This document shows positions 1-9,977 of a stretch of DNA of 64,000 bases, one piece after another (positions within the stretch are counted from its first letter, which is position 1; each line of letters begins with the position of its first letter). Under the pieces are notes generated by a model, which saw only the letters and a list, made by a program, of their open reading frames with translations, ran no database searches and had not been told where the DNA came from. Made by a program: the position numbers and the translations under genes. Source of the stretch: Oribacterium asaccharolyticum ACB7 (GTDB lineage: Bacteria > Bacillota > Clostridia > Lachnospirales > Lachnospiraceae); contig NZ_JH414505.1 of the NCBI RefSeq assembly GCF_000238075.1, positions 1 through 64,000 of the forward strand. The letters run 5' to 3'.

Positions 1-384
<384 letters not shown>

Positions 385-660
385 AGTTAAGAGATTACTC
401 TCTTTAAGTTCTTTCTCCGGTCAAAACTTAGCTTAGCTTTTGTTTTTTCCTTCTTTTACTTCTGGTTTATTAAACCGTTCGTGTAAGTTTCGTTTGAAAC
501 ATTACTGAAAATTCTTTAGAATCTTCAGGGTCTGTGTATTATTCGATCTTTGATTTTCAAGGTACTGTTTTGCAAAAAGTTTGCCGGTTCATCTTGGCTA
601 AAGCCTTGATTTTCCTCAGTTTCTTTTTGCTTTTTACTGTCTTACTTTTTGCGACAGCTT
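385..660 (-). other. 16S rRNA 5' leader (precursor RNA)
   Basis: The stretch between the mature 16S end and the promoter at 665-693 has no plausible gene. It is AT-rich and would be transcribed leftwards as the rRNA precursor leader. Around 543-568 the minus strand reads like the TACCTTGAAAATCAAAG element common in Firmicutes rRNA leaders and spacers, probably part of processing or antitermination signals. The remaining bases up to the gene ending at 779 hold the promoter and AT-rich sequence only. I saw no strong terminator for the gene that ends at 779. Confidence 0.6.
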
Positions 661-664
661 GTGT

Positions 665-693
665 ATTCTAGCATTAGGAAAATGCACTGTCAA
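665..693 (-). promoter_or_regulatory. rRNA operon promoter
   Basis: On the minus strand there is a perfect -35 TTGACA (688-693), a 17-base spacer (671-687) and a -10 TAGAAT (665-670). An A-rich stretch lies upstream of the -35. Position about 280 bases ahead of mature 16S and near-consensus strength fit the main promoter of a ribosomal RNA operon. Confidence 0.85.
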
Positions 694-778
694 GCAGATT
701 TTTTTATTTTTCCCTAATTATTTTAAAAATTTACTAATCTTAGTTATAAGGAATTCTCTTTCAGTTTTAAGAATATTT

Positions 779-2341
779 TCATTCCTTTATCCATCTAAAG
801 AACTCCGCAAGCTCCTTTTTCTCCCCATATCTCGCCTGAAGTTCCTCTTTTCCAACCGTTTTAAAGCAATCCTCAGTAAAAGCAGGCACTACGGTACAGC
901 CGTATAAGGCATATTCTCCTCCGGGGCAGAGGCAGGCTCCCTGAATAACATTTACAGGCACCGTGTATTGCAAAACTTGTCCGGAAGCAAGGTCCGGACC
1001 AAGTGTTACTGTCTCAATTGAGCCGTCTTCATACAATAAATATAAGGTGAAAGGGTCCCCTTCCAAAAAGTGCCAAATTTCTTCGTGGCTAAGTATATGA
1101 AAATCGGAATAGCTCCTCGGTTCTTTACAATATAGTCCGTACATGGTGGAAACCGGCATTTTCCCATCCGCATTGCGATTCGGTGAATGATAGCATTCGG
1201 AATAGAAGGTATGTTCTCCCTCGAGAAGCTTCATCGCATAGTGACGAATCAAAAATTCCTTTCGTTTTCGTTTCTCTGTCCGCAAGGCACTTAAATAACA
1301 CATCTCGCAGACTTTTTCATTTTCATATGCTTCGGAAACCTTCGCCATAGCAGAAACATTTCCCTCTGACAAAGCCTTATAAAAATCGGCGAACATCTCT
1401 CTGAAGCAGTCGGAATAGCCGGGCTGCATGCCGAGATTTAACTCTCTAGTACTTCCTTTTTCCGTAGAAATCCATAACTTGTCCGCCCTGTCATTATCCC
1501 AGCCGAGCCTTCCCTTTTCACAAATAAAATGCAAATCCATGTGATTCAGCTTTCCGAAACTCACCTCGGACAGACTGATGGAAGCCTGCGTTCCGCCCTG
1601 CATTTCCAAACGAAGAATTGCGGTATCCTCATTTTGCATCGGAACGGGAAGACGTCCTTCTCCCTTTTCCTCCCACAGCATCCCGGACTTATCCCGATAA
1701 AGTTCCTCTTTTCTGTTTCGAAAAACAGCATCCACCTCAGTCACCGAATCCTTTATAATAAACTGCAAGAGATCAAAGATATGGGAACCGATTTCCGATA
1801 CGGCACGAAGATGATTCCCTCCTTCCGCATCGAAACGCCAGGAATAAGGCAGTGGCGGGATATGGAATTCCTGCTCATAACTGCCGTGGACCAACAGAAC
1901 GTTCCCCAGGCTTCCCCCTTGTATGATTTCGCGCATCTTTTGTACCGCGGGATAAAATCGGTTATGGAAACAAACTCCGAAGGGCGTCTTTGATTCTGCA
2001 ACAAGCTTTACAAGCTCTTCCCCCTCTTTCAAATCAAGGCAGAGCGGTTTCTCACAAATGACGGCAAGCTTCCCGGTTTCCGTTTTCCGATTCTTTTCCA
2101 GAAAATACTTTACTATCGCATAGTGTGTGTTCGGCGGTGTACAGATATGTACCGCATCAAGACTATCCAAAGGAATATCCCGATAGTCTTGATACTCCCT
2201 CGGAATCCCCCATTTCTTTGCAAACGCCTCCAAGGCTTCCGGTATATTGCCACAGGCTGCAACAATTTCATGCCCGCACGCCTTTAAAGCTCCGGCATGC
2301 ACCTCCGCGATAAATCCCGTTCCTATAATTCCTACTCTCAT
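779..2341 (-). CDS. Gfo/Idh/MocA oxidoreductase fused to a DUF985-type cupin
   Basis: A 520-residue protein in two parts. Residues 1-125 form a Rossmann NAD(P) domain starting MRVGIIGTGFIAEVHAG, with the EKP motif (AVICEKPLCLDL) of Gfo/Idh/MocA enzymes; residues 130-345 are the matching C-terminal domain. Residues 364-500 match the Cupin_5/DUF985 pattern: STMYGLY, FHILSHEEIWHFLEGDP, the LGPDLASGQ loop and YALYGCTVVPAF. Usual Gfo/Idh proteins are 330-390 residues, so this is a fusion. I chose the ATG at 2341 because GGGAG lies just before it; an upstream TTG at 2353 would include that site. It is the last gene of the nucleoside operon, 17 bases after the deaminase. Probable role: NAD(P)-dependent redox of a sugar (phosphate) from nucleoside breakdown; substrate unknown. 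Confidence 0.85.
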   Translation of the reverse strand: MRVGIIGTGFIAEVHAGALKACGHEIVAACGNIPEALEAFAKKWGIPREYQDYRDIPLDSLDAVHICTPPNTHYAIVKYFLEKNRKTETGKLAVICEKPLCLDLKEGEELVKLVAESKTPFGVCFHNRFYPAVQKMREIIQGGSLGNVLLVHGSYEQEFHIPPLPYSWRFDAEGGNHLRAVSEIGSHIFDLLQFIIKDSVTEVDAVFRNRKEELYRDKSGMLWEEKGEGRLPVPMQNEDTAILRLEMQGGTQASISLSEVSFGKLNHMDLHFICEKGRLGWDNDRADKLWISTEKGSTRELNLGMQPGYSDCFREMFADFYKALSEGNVSAMAKVSEAYENEKVCEMCYLSALRTEKRKRKEFLIRHYAMKLLEGEHTFYSECYHSPNRNADGKMPVSTMYGLYCKEPRSYSDFHILSHEEIWHFLEGDPFTLYLLYEDGSIETVTLGPDLASGQVLQYTVPVNVIQGACLCPGGEYALYGCTVVPAFTEDCFKTVGKEELQARYGEKKELAEFFRWIKE

Positions 2342-2358
2342 TTTATCTCCCAATCGCT

Positions 2359-3633
2359 TTACTTTTTCAGTTCCTGCATACGACGATTTGCTTTCTCATA
2401 GATTTCTTCCGGACTTTCCCCTATAAAATATTTGCCTCGCTCATAAAGAATCTTTCCATTCACCATCGTCAGCGCCACATTTTGCTTGCTTCCGCTGTAA
2501 ACAATATTCTTTACAATAGAATTAACGGGCTGCATATTGGGCTGATGAAGATCCAATACGAAAAGGTCCGCCAGCTTCCCTTCGGAAAGACAGTCTGCAT
2601 CCTTCAGCCCCATACATCGTGCACCATTCACGCAAGCCATCTTTAAAACCTCTTCCGCGGAAACCACGCTCGCATCTTCCTCTCGAAGCTTCGCAAGGCC
2701 GGTAACAAGAAACATTTCCCTAAACATATCCAGGCAATTGTTGCTTGCCGCTCCATCCGTCCCGATGGCCATCGGAATGCCTTTCTTTAAAATCTCCGCT
2801 GTACGGGGCACTCCGCTGGCAAGCTTGGTATTGGAGCCCGGATTCGTTACCACAGTCATTCCGCGTTTTTTAAAAATATCCAAATCCGCATCACTCATAT
2901 AGACACAGTGGTACCCTCCTCCGCCATAGTCCAGCATTCCAAGAGAATCCATCAGGGCCGTCGGGGTCATACCGTATCGCTCCATGCAGCCGTCTACCTC
3001 TCCCTTCGTTTCCGAATTATGAGTAAATACGGGCGCCTTAAATTCCTGTGCCATCCGGGCGATTCCTTCGAGGAGTTCCTTCGAAGTCGTATATTCTGCA
3101 TGGAAGCCAAGCTGATAGGAAACCAGCGGATGATAGGCATTGAACTTCTGATAAGCTTCCCGCATTTCTTCCAGAGAAAAGTTAAAATTGCTTAAACCGG
3201 AAAGTAAAACCGTTCGAAACCCGGTATCCACCGCAAGGCGCGCCATCACTTCCGGATGAAAATACATATCAAAGCAGGATGTTATCCCGGAACTTAAATA
3301 CTCCAGAATCGCGAGCTTTGAAAAGAGATAAATGTCTTCTCCCGTGAGCTTCGCTTCCATCGGAAAAACCTGTTTCTGCAGCCAGTCAAGGAGTGGCAGG
3401 TCATCCGCATAAGAACGCAAGAAAGTCATTGCGGAATGCGTGTGGGCATTCTTAAAGCCCGGAAGAATCAGATTTCCATGCAAATCCACTTCCCGTTCAA
3501 AAGGAACGGCACTCTCCTTTCTTTCCGGTCCGATATAGCTGATTCTCTCCCGATCCGTCCACAACTCCCCTTCCATGATATCCATATTCTCCCGCATAGG
3601 CAGGATTCTAGCATTGTAAAAACGAATACTCAT
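2359..3633 (-). CDS. mtaD: MTA/SAH-type adenosine deaminase (amidohydrolase)
   Basis: A 424-residue metal-dependent hydrolase of the amidohydrolase superfamily, ATZ/TRZ-MtaD branch. Metal and catalytic motifs are visible: NAHTHSAMTFLRS (His64 and His66), GFHAEYT, the HNSE block and GTDGAASNN near residue 290. Family members deaminate 5'-methylthioadenosine, S-adenosylhomocysteine or 5'-deoxyadenosine to the inosine form; purine ring hydrolysis is well supported, exact substrate is not. It follows two nucleoside permeases in the same direction and shares an operon with purine nucleoside phosphorylase and an MtnA-like isomerase, which favours 5'-modified adenosines. Length and N-terminal beta sandwich are typical. 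Confidence 0.85.
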   Translation of the reverse strand: MSIRFYNARILPMRENMDIMEGELWTDRERISYIGPERKESAVPFEREVDLHGNLILPGFKNAHTHSAMTFLRSYADDLPLLDWLQKQVFPMEAKLTGEDIYLFSKLAILEYLSSGITSCFDMYFHPEVMARLAVDTGFRTVLLSGLSNFNFSLEEMREAYQKFNAYHPLVSYQLGFHAEYTTSKELLEGIARMAQEFKAPVFTHNSETKGEVDGCMERYGMTPTALMDSLGMLDYGGGGYHCVYMSDADLDIFKKRGMTVVTNPGSNTKLASGVPRTAEILKKGIPMAIGTDGAASNNCLDMFREMFLVTGLAKLREEDASVVSAEEVLKMACVNGARCMGLKDADCLSEGKLADLFVLDLHQPNMQPVNSIVKNIVYSGSKQNVALTMVNGKILYERGKYFIGESPEEIYEKANRRMQELKK

Positions 3634-3721
3634 CGCCGCACCTTTCTTGTTTCTCCCTCTTTTCTATGTTTTTCGCCGTTTCGCTCTTTCCGTTTCGCTC
3701 TTTTCTCTTTCCTTTTTTCTC

Positions 3722-4681
3722 TTACCTCTTTCCCTTATCGTAAGTCTCCCCCAAAGCTCTCGGAGCCCTGTTGAACTTGGAGAAGAAAATCAAAAGCAAT
3801 AAGGTTAAAATATACGGCAGTGTCATCGCAAGATCCGAATAGCTGCTCGGCATCTGCATCTTCTGTACCAGATAATAACCTCCAGAACGAGCGAAGCCGA
3901 ACAGCAGACAGGAAGCCAGGGTCGGTAGAATCGTCCAGTTTCCGAAAATCATGGCCGCAATGGATAAATATCCGTAACCTACAAAAATACTGAAAGAAAA
4001 GCTTCCGGAAATGGAATAGGCAAAACAGATGCCGGCAAGTCCGGACAGTGCACCGGAGAACATGACGGCAATCGTCCTGATCTTGGAAACACTTTCTCCG
4101 GCCGCATCCACCGCATGCGGATTGTCTCCGCAGGCACGGAGGTTCATGCCGTAGCGCGTTTGGTACAAGATATACCAACAGACGAAAGCAATCAAAATAA
4201 TCAAGACTTCAAAAGGATAAATATCCTTGAAAAAAGCCCCTAAAACCGGAATAGAGGAAAGTCCCGGAACCGTAAATTTATCGGACACGCCCAATACAAA
4301 CTTATCGGATGCCGCATGAAACAAGCCCTTGTTTAAGGCCTTTGTTAAATAGGCCGTGAGAGACATTGCCAGAATATTTAAAACCACACCGCTGATGACC
4401 TGGTTTGCCTTCATCCGGATACAAAGCAGGGCATGAAGCAGGGAATACAAAGCCCCACCGAGGATGGCAAAAAAGATTGCCGCATAAAATTGAGAGGATG
4501 AATTGCCGATTCCGAGATTCATCATCAGCACTACCGCAAGCGCTCCGGTAAAAGCCCCCATACCCTGGAAGCCCTCCAAGGCCAGGTTGGTGATGCCGCT
4601 TTTTTCACTGTAAATTCCTCCTACAGCCATGATGAACAGAGGCAAGGAAAAGGACAGTCCGTCGATAATGATTCTTTCCAT
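3722..4681 (-). CDS. nupQ: Nucleoside ABC transporter permease (NupQ/YufQ type)
   Basis: A 319-residue, very hydrophobic protein with about eight to ten membrane segments. It has the BPD_transp_2 pattern of permeases that partner BMP-family lipoproteins: an early GIYSEKSGITNLALEG motif and GLAGICFAYS in the cytoplasmic coupling region. It forms the channel with the larger permease encoded immediately upstream; the two genes touch (stop and start share base 4681), implying translational coupling. Substrate is most likely purine nucleosides, judged from the operon (nucleoside phosphorylase, adenosine-type deaminase). Riboflavin or sugar transport by relatives is possible but less consistent. 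Confidence 0.85.
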   Translation of the reverse strand: MERIIIDGLSFSLPLFIMAVGGIYSEKSGITNLALEGFQGMGAFTGALAVVLMMNLGIGNSSSQFYAAIFFAILGGALYSLLHALLCIRMKANQVISGVVLNILAMSLTAYLTKALNKGLFHAASDKFVLGVSDKFTVPGLSSIPVLGAFFKDIYPFEVLIILIAFVCWYILYQTRYGMNLRACGDNPHAVDAAGESVSKIRTIAVMFSGALSGLAGICFAYSISGSFSFSIFVGYGYLSIAAMIFGNWTILPTLASCLLFGFARSGGYYLVQKMQMPSSYSDLAMTLPYILTLLLLIFFSKFNRAPRALGETYDKGKR

Positions 4682-5847
4682 TATTGTTTTCCTCCTTCCT
4701 GCACTTCTTCAGGCCTGTTTTTTTCCTGCATTTCCAGCTTCTCTTTATTCACAAGATACTTAATATACGCATTGCATGCCGAGAAAAGAAGAATGATTCC
4801 CGTAATAACCGAAGCAATTTCCGATTCCAGTCCGGAGGCGGAATTCATATAGGTGCTTCCCTTACTTAAGATAGTAATGAAGAAGGAGAAGAAAATGATG
4901 CCGATAGGATTGCTGTTTCCAAGAAGGGCTACCGCTACGGAATCAAAGCCCATACTCGGCAGGACTCTGGGTTGAATGGAGCCGAAGTATCCCAGATAGT
5001 AGCTAACCCCGGCAAGACCCGCCAATGCACCGGAAAGCGCCATCGTCAGAACCAGATTCTTTCCTACCGGAATTCCCGCATAGCGGGAAGCCTTTCTGCT
5101 GAATCCCACGCTCTTGATTTCAAAGCCGAAACAGGTTCTGTCCAGCATGAATTGAATCAAAAAGGCTACAAGAAGAGCTAAAACAATGGCCAGCGGAATA
5201 TCGATTTTGAGATTTCCCACCAAGGTGTCCATGAGCGTAAGCCTGGATGCCGCTGAGACCGGTCTCGACTGTCTGGAAGTAGGATTGACAAAATAGGTAT
5301 TGATAAAAAAAGCAATAACATATTGGGAGATGTAATTCACCATAATGGTCGACACTACCTCATTGATATTAAAACGGTACTTGAGTATCCCCACAAAGGC
5401 GCCGAGTGCCAAGCCGACCAGAATCCCGATTAAGATGACCAAAGGCTTGGCCACTACGGACGGAAGGTTACTGTAGCCGACAAATACGGAGCTGACAAAA
5501 CCCGCCGTAAGCATTTGTCCTGCCACACCGATATTGAAAAGTCCCGCACGTAAGGCAACGGCAACCGCCAGGGAGGCAAAAATCATCGGGGTCCAGGCAT
5601 TCAGGAAGCTGCAAAAATCCGTAAGAATATTCTTGTATCCCGCATAGCTCTCCTTCGGTAAAATGCCCGAGCCCTGTAAAAGATTCATATAGGCAACCAG
5701 CGGATTTTTCCCCTGCAAAAGAATGATGAGCGCTCCGGCAATCAGACTCAGCACAATGGCAAAAACGGGAATCGTGACATTCTGTGTTTTTTCCTGCCCG
5801 AGGAGCGTAACTAAGAGGTGTTTACTCTTTGCTTTATTATTTCTCAT
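4681..5847 (-). CDS. nupP: Nucleoside ABC transporter permease (NupP/YufP type)
   Basis: A 388-residue multi-pass permease of the BPD_transp_2 family, paired with the shorter permease downstream. Motifs include LRAGLFNIGVAGQ near residue 100, the family's usual N-terminal signature, and GALAGLAGVSYYLG in the ATPase-coupling loop. The C-terminal ~25 residues are charged (KNRPEEVQEGGK) and cytoplasmic. The start overlaps the end of the ATPase gene by 11 bases. With the ATPase, the shorter permease and the lipoprotein it makes a complete importer for nucleosides. Confidence 0.86.
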   Translation of the reverse strand: MRNNKAKSKHLLVTLLGQEKTQNVTIPVFAIVLSLIAGALIILLQGKNPLVAYMNLLQGSGILPKESYAGYKNILTDFCSFLNAWTPMIFASLAVAVALRAGLFNIGVAGQMLTAGFVSSVFVGYSNLPSVVAKPLVILIGILVGLALGAFVGILKYRFNINEVVSTIMVNYISQYVIAFFINTYFVNPTSRQSRPVSAASRLTLMDTLVGNLKIDIPLAIVLALLVAFLIQFMLDRTCFGFEIKSVGFSRKASRYAGIPVGKNLVLTMALSGALAGLAGVSYYLGYFGSIQPRVLPSMGFDSVAVALLGNSNPIGIIFFSFFITILSKGSTYMNSASGLESEIASVITGIILLFSACNAYIKYLVNKEKLEMQEKNRPEEVQEGGKQ

Positions 5848-7372
5848 GTTTAACCCCCATCATAAATTCACCTACCTGATTTGTGCTAAGCTCCTTCGCA
5901 TCCGCAATCTTCTGGATTTCCCCGTTATAAATAACCCCGATGGTATCTGCACAGTTCATAATTTCATCGAGTTCCAGGGAAATCAGGAGAATGGCCTTAC
6001 CCGCATCTCTCTCCGCAATAATTTGCTTATGAATATTTTCAATCGCTCCGATATCGAGTCCTCTTGTCGGCTGAACGAAAATCATCAAAGCGGAATTCAA
6101 TTCAATTTCTCTTCCGATAATGGCCTTCTGCTGGTTTCCTCCGCTCATGGAACGTACGATAGTCTGACAGCCCTGCCCGGAACGAATATCGTACTTTTTA
6201 ATCAGCTCTTCTCCGTTTGCGCGAATCTCCTTAGCCCGTAAAATCCCCTTCCGGGAAAAACGGGCATTGTTATAGGTTTTTAAAACCAGGTTGTTTTCCA
6301 GGGAAAAGTCCATAACAAGCCCTACATCCTGTCGATTTTCCGGAATATAGGAAATTCCGTCCAAACATCTCTTTCGGATACTTTCACCGGATATGTCTTT
6401 TCCGTTTAAAATGACCTTTCCGTCGGCAATCTTCATAAGGCCTGCAATCGCATCCGCAATTTCAACCTGCCCGTTTCCGGCAACTCCGGCTATCGCAAAA
6501 ACTTCTCCGCCACGTACCGAAAAGCTGACATTTTTCACCACGGAGAAGCCGTCCCGATTCTTCACCGTAAGATTCTGTACTTCCAAAACTGTATTGCCAA
6601 ACTTCGGCTCCGCTTTCTCCACGGTAAAATTCACCTCACGACCTACCATGAGGTTTGCCATTGTCTTTGTGCTGGTTTCGGCAACATCCAAAACATCGAT
6701 GAGTTTTCCTCTGTTTAAAATAGCACAGCGGTCTGCAACCTGCTTAATTTCTTCCAGCTTATGGGTAATCAGGATAATTGTTTTCCCCTTATCCCTAAGC
6801 CCCCGAATAATCTCCAAAAGGAAGCTGATTTCCTGCGGTGTGAGTACCGCGGTCGGCTCATCAAAAATCAGGATTTCCGCCTCACGATAAAGCATTTTCA
6901 AAATCTCTACACGTTGTTGCACGGAAATGCCCACATTTTCAATGATATCCTTGGGATTGACTTCCAGTCCGTATCTTTCGGAAAGCTGAGCAACCTTCTG
7001 CTCCGCCTTCTTCACATCTACATACGGAAGAAACCCGAGCCTCTTATCCCTTGAAGGCAAGCCCAGGATGATATTCTCCGTAATACTGTAATTCTCCACC
7101 AGTTTAAAATGCTGATGCACCATACCGATATTCAGCTTGGTTGCATAGCTCGGAGAACTGATCTCTTCCTTTTTCCCCCGAATCCAAATCTCCCCTTCAT
7201 CCGGCTCATACATCCCGAAGAGCATACTCATAAGGGTGGATTTTCCGGCACCGTTTTCTCCCAGAAGGGCAAATATTTCTCCCTTTTTAATGCTTAAAGA
7301 CACATCATCGTTTGCCACAATTCCGGGAAAGCGCTTGGTGATATGTTTCATCTCAACAATATATTCGGACAT
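5837..7372 (-). CDS. nupO: Nucleoside ABC transporter ATPase (two ABC domains)
   Basis: A 511-residue duplicated ABC ATPase of the sugar/nucleoside (RbsA-like) class. Domain 1 has Walker A GENGAGKS at 38-45 and Walker B FDEPT at 170-174. Domain 2 (about 255-511) has a degenerate Walker A (GVAGNGQVE), the signature MSGGNQQK and VQPTRGLD in place of the usual Walker B, as is normal for this class in which the second site is weak. It powers the two permeases whose genes follow with overlaps. Start at ATG 7372 with MSEYIVEMK fits the family N-terminus. A stable hairpin separates it from the lipoprotein gene upstream. Confidence 0.9.
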   Translation of the reverse strand: MSEYIVEMKHITKRFPGIVANDDVSLSIKKGEIFALLGENGAGKSTLMSMLFGMYEPDEGEIWIRGKKEEISSPSYATKLNIGMVHQHFKLVENYSITENIILGLPSRDKRLGFLPYVDVKKAEQKVAQLSERYGLEVNPKDIIENVGISVQQRVEILKMLYREAEILIFDEPTAVLTPQEISFLLEIIRGLRDKGKTIILITHKLEEIKQVADRCAILNRGKLIDVLDVAETSTKTMANLMVGREVNFTVEKAEPKFGNTVLEVQNLTVKNRDGFSVVKNVSFSVRGGEVFAIAGVAGNGQVEIADAIAGLMKIADGKVILNGKDISGESIRKRCLDGISYIPENRQDVGLVMDFSLENNLVLKTYNNARFSRKGILRAKEIRANGEELIKKYDIRSGQGCQTIVRSMSGGNQQKAIIGREIELNSALMIFVQPTRGLDIGAIENIHKQIIAERDAGKAILLISLELDEIMNCADTIGVIYNGEIQKIADAKELSTNQVGEFMMGVKHEK

Positions 7373-7394
7373 GCTGTTTCCTCTCTAAGCAGAA

Positions 7395-7423
7395 CTGTCC
7401 GGCAGAATTTTCCCGCCGGACAG
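7395..7423 (-). promoter_or_regulatory. Intergenic hairpin between nupN and nupO
   Basis: A perfect 9-bp stem (CTGTCCGGC / GCCGGACAG) with an 11-base loop lies between the lipoprotein stop and the ATPase start. There is no clear U-run after it on the minus strand, so it may be an RNA-stabilising or partial-termination element that lets the binding lipoprotein be made in excess of the membrane parts, a common arrangement in ABC operons. The function is inferred. Confidence 0.55.
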
Positions 7424-7445
7424 CCACAAAACTACTGTATTCTGT

Positions 7446-8648
7446 TTACTTTAAGCCTGTAAAATTATCCGGTGTCATGTTGTTAAAGTTCGCAGCAGGA
7501 ACAATCTCCCCGCTCTGCACCTTCTTATACACATCAGCAAGTTTCTCCAGTGTCTCTGCGGAAAGCTGCTGTCTTCCGTCAGCACTTACATAGCCGGTAG
7601 AATCGGTATCTGCACCGAGAAGCGCATTTTCGCCCTTGAAGCTTCCGTCCAGAACCTTTTCCAGCTGCTTCTCCACGTTGGAATGCATTACCTTCAGAAC
7701 AGAGGTCAGGATAATGTTCTTGTCTCCGTTTGCTCCGTCATCGTACTGGTCAACGTCGCAACCGATAACCTGTGCATTCCCCGCTTCCTTCACCGCGGTA
7801 AATACACCGTTTCCGGAACCGCCGGCCGCTACAAGCATGATATCAACGCCCTTATCGAGAAGTGCCTTTCCTACAACCTTTCCGGTAGCCTCATCGGAGA
7901 AGTTTCCGATATAGTTTCCGCCAACATTTGCATTGGTTACATCGGTTCCTGCATAAGAAGGAATCTCCACATACTCAGCCTTCGCATCATACTTTGCCTT
8001 CGCATAGTTTACACCGGACATAAAGCCGTACTGGTAGTTTACGTTCGAGGGATAAGCGATACCGTTTACTACGGCAACCTTTCCGCTCTTTGTCTCAAGT
8101 GCCGCAGCGATACCGGCAAAGAATCCGCTCTCCTGCTCCTTAAACTGCATAGCGTAAACATTGTCCAGAGAAACTTCCTTCCCGTCCGCATCTACAGGAT
8201 ATGAATCCACTAAGATAAACTTCGTATTGGGATTATCCTTCGCAACGGTTCCGATTCCGGCGAACTGGAAACCGCAGCATACCAAAACATCATAATCCGC
8301 AACGATGTCGTTTACCGCCTGCATAACAGCCGCAGTATCCCCGGTTTCTTCACGAACGGGAGTAACCGTAGCATCCGGATGCTTCTCAATGAAGCTTAAG
8401 ATACCGTTGTAGTTATCCTGGTTGAAGCTTCCGTCATCGACTCCGGAAGGACTGGAAACGATGGCAATTTTTAAGCCTTTTTTCGCTTCATCCGTCTTGC
8501 CTGCATCCGCCTTTTCTTCCGCCGCAGCTGTTGTAGCACTCTCACCGGCAGCAGCAGTCGTGGACTTTGCAGCGCCGGAAGCACCGCAGCCTGCCAAAAG
8601 GGAAGCGGCAAGCACAACGCCTGTAATCACGTTCCATGTTTTCTTCAT
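7446..8648 (-). CDS. nupN: BMP-family nucleoside-binding lipoprotein
   Basis: A 400-residue lipoprotein: basic start, hydrophobic stretch and lipobox LLAGC with the lipidated Cys at 21. A Thr/Ala/Glu-rich linker (about 22-55) follows, then the BMP/PnrA substrate-binding fold. Family hallmarks are visible: IVSSPSGVDDGSFNQ near the start, a CCGFQF strand, DSYPVDADG, FFAGIAAAL, MLVAAGGSGNG and VIGCDVDQYDD. PnrA relatives bind purine nucleosides. It is followed by ATPase and permease genes and preceded by nucleoside-processing enzymes, so it most likely delivers nucleosides to this importer from the outer face of the membrane. Confidence 0.88.
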   Translation of the reverse strand: MKKTWNVITGVVLAASLLAGCGASGAAKSTTAAAGESATTAAAEEKADAGKTDEAKKGLKIAIVSSPSGVDDGSFNQDNYNGILSFIEKHPDATVTPVREETGDTAAVMQAVNDIVADYDVLVCCGFQFAGIGTVAKDNPNTKFILVDSYPVDADGKEVSLDNVYAMQFKEQESGFFAGIAAALETKSGKVAVVNGIAYPSNVNYQYGFMSGVNYAKAKYDAKAEYVEIPSYAGTDVTNANVGGNYIGNFSDEATGKVVGKALLDKGVDIMLVAAGGSGNGVFTAVKEAGNAQVIGCDVDQYDDGANGDKNIILTSVLKVMHSNVEKQLEKVLDGSFKGENALLGADTDSTGYVSADGRQQLSAETLEKLADVYKKVQSGEIVPAANFNNMTPDNFTGLK

Positions 8649-8775
8649 AATGCATTCCTCTCCTTATAAAACAAGTTTCGCACGTTTTTTGTGCAAGTTT
8701 TTATATTGAGTATCGCAGGAAAGTCCCTGCCTTCCTGCGCTATCTCCGAATTTCGAACGATACTTCCGTTCCCTG

Positions 8776-9969
8776 TTAGCCCTCCGCTCTTTCCGGGAAA
8801 GCCGCCTTCAGAGATTCCGTAAAAGGCGCCCGTAAAATTCCTCTTTCCGTAATAATTGCGGTAATCAGACTGTGATCTGTCACATCAAAGGCCGGATTAT
8901 AGCATTTTACCGAAGGAAGAGCCATCGGTTTCTCGTAGAACTTACATTTAATTTCCTCCGGATTTCGCTCTTCAATGACAATATCTTCTCCTGTTTTACA
9001 GCTGAAGTCAATGGTGGAACTCGGGCCTAAAACATAGAAAGGAATTCCGTAATACTTCGCCAGAATCGCCACTCCGCTGGTTCCGATTTTATTTGCCGCG
9101 TCTCCGTTAGCAGCAATGCGGTCGCAGCCCACGAGGCAGGCCTGTACCTTTCCGCTCTTCATGACAATACTTGCCATGTTATCACAGATTAAGGTCACAT
9201 CGATTCCGCCTTGGTCCAGCTCATAAGAAGTCAGTCTTGCCCCTTGCAGAAGAGGCCGTGTCTCATCGGAAAAGACATGGAAGTTCACGCCTCTTTCCTT
9301 TCCGAGGAAAAGAGGACCCAGTGCTGTTCCATACTTGGAAGTCGCAAGGGGGCCGGCATTACAATGGGTGAGAATCCCGTCTCCATCCTTTAACAGGGAA
9401 AGGCCGTACTCGGAAATTGCCTTACACATAGCGGCATCCTCCGCCTGAATCAACTTGCATTCCTCTCTTAAAAGAGCCAGAATTTCCTTCGGCAAGGAAG
9501 AAATATGCGCTTCAACCACAGACTCCATCCTCTTTAATGCCCAGCTTAAATTTACGGCTGTCGGACGGGAGGAATTCAAATATTCCGCATCTTCTTTAAA
9601 CTTCTTATAAAAAGCCTCTCCCGAATCCGCCTTAATCTTCCGTGCCAAAACGTAGATGCCGTAAGCTGCACAAATCCCGATAGCGGGAGCTCCGCGTACC
9701 TTCAATTCAAAAATAGCATCATAAAGAGCCTTCGCATCTCCGAGTTCAAGAAACTCCTTCTTTCCGGGAAGCTGTGTCTGATCCACAATGATGACAGCCG
9801 TCTCCTCTTCGTTCAAACGAACATTCTCGATGCCGGAAAGTAATTCCGCAATTTCTTCTTCCTTAAGCCTTCCCTGATCCATTTCTTCTTCCGTCTCCCT
9901 TCTTCTATTCCTATACTTAAGACCAAACAGGTCGCTATAAGCCGTTTCTTCCCGGTCATGCTCCATCAC
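8776..9969 (-). CDS. mtnA: MtnA-type (methylthio/deoxy)ribose-1-phosphate isomerase
   Basis: About 397 residues of the eIF-2B-like aldose-phosphate isomerase family. Recognised by VDQTQLPG, the [13 protein letters not shown] block, the catalytic Cys in [14 protein letters not shown], and the catalytic Asp in [19 protein letters not shown]. MtnA converts 5-methylthioribose 1-phosphate to the ribulose form; close relatives act on 5-deoxyribose 1-phosphate or ribose 1-phosphate. It follows purine nucleoside phosphorylase, whose product is a pentose 1-phosphate, so the order is biochemically sensible. The N-terminus has 30-40 extra charged residues. GTG 9969 and ATG 9966 are both reachable from a GGGAG inside the preceding stop; a start further in ([10 protein letters not shown]) is also possible. 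Confidence 0.87.
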   Translation of the reverse strand: MMEHDREETAYSDLFGLKYRNRRRETEEEMDQGRLKEEEIAELLSGIENVRLNEEETAVIIVDQTQLPGKKEFLELGDAKALYDAIFELKVRGAPAIGICAAYGIYVLARKIKADSGEAFYKKFKEDAEYLNSSRPTAVNLSWALKRMESVVEAHISSLPKEILALLREECKLIQAEDAAMCKAISEYGLSLLKDGDGILTHCNAGPLATSKYGTALGPLFLGKERGVNFHVFSDETRPLLQGARLTSYELDQGGIDVTLICDNMASIVMKSGKVQACLVGCDRIAANGDAANKIGTSGVAILAKYYGIPFYVLGPSSTIDFSCKTGEDIVIEERNPEEIKCKFYEKPMALPSVKCYNPAFDVTDHSLITAIITERGILRAPFTESLKAAFPERAEG

Positions 9970-9977
9970 AGCCGCAA

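Noticed and set aside
7683..8204. 173-codon plus-strand frame
   Set aside because: Antisense to the BMP lipoprotein; composition and lack of motifs indicate a chance frame.
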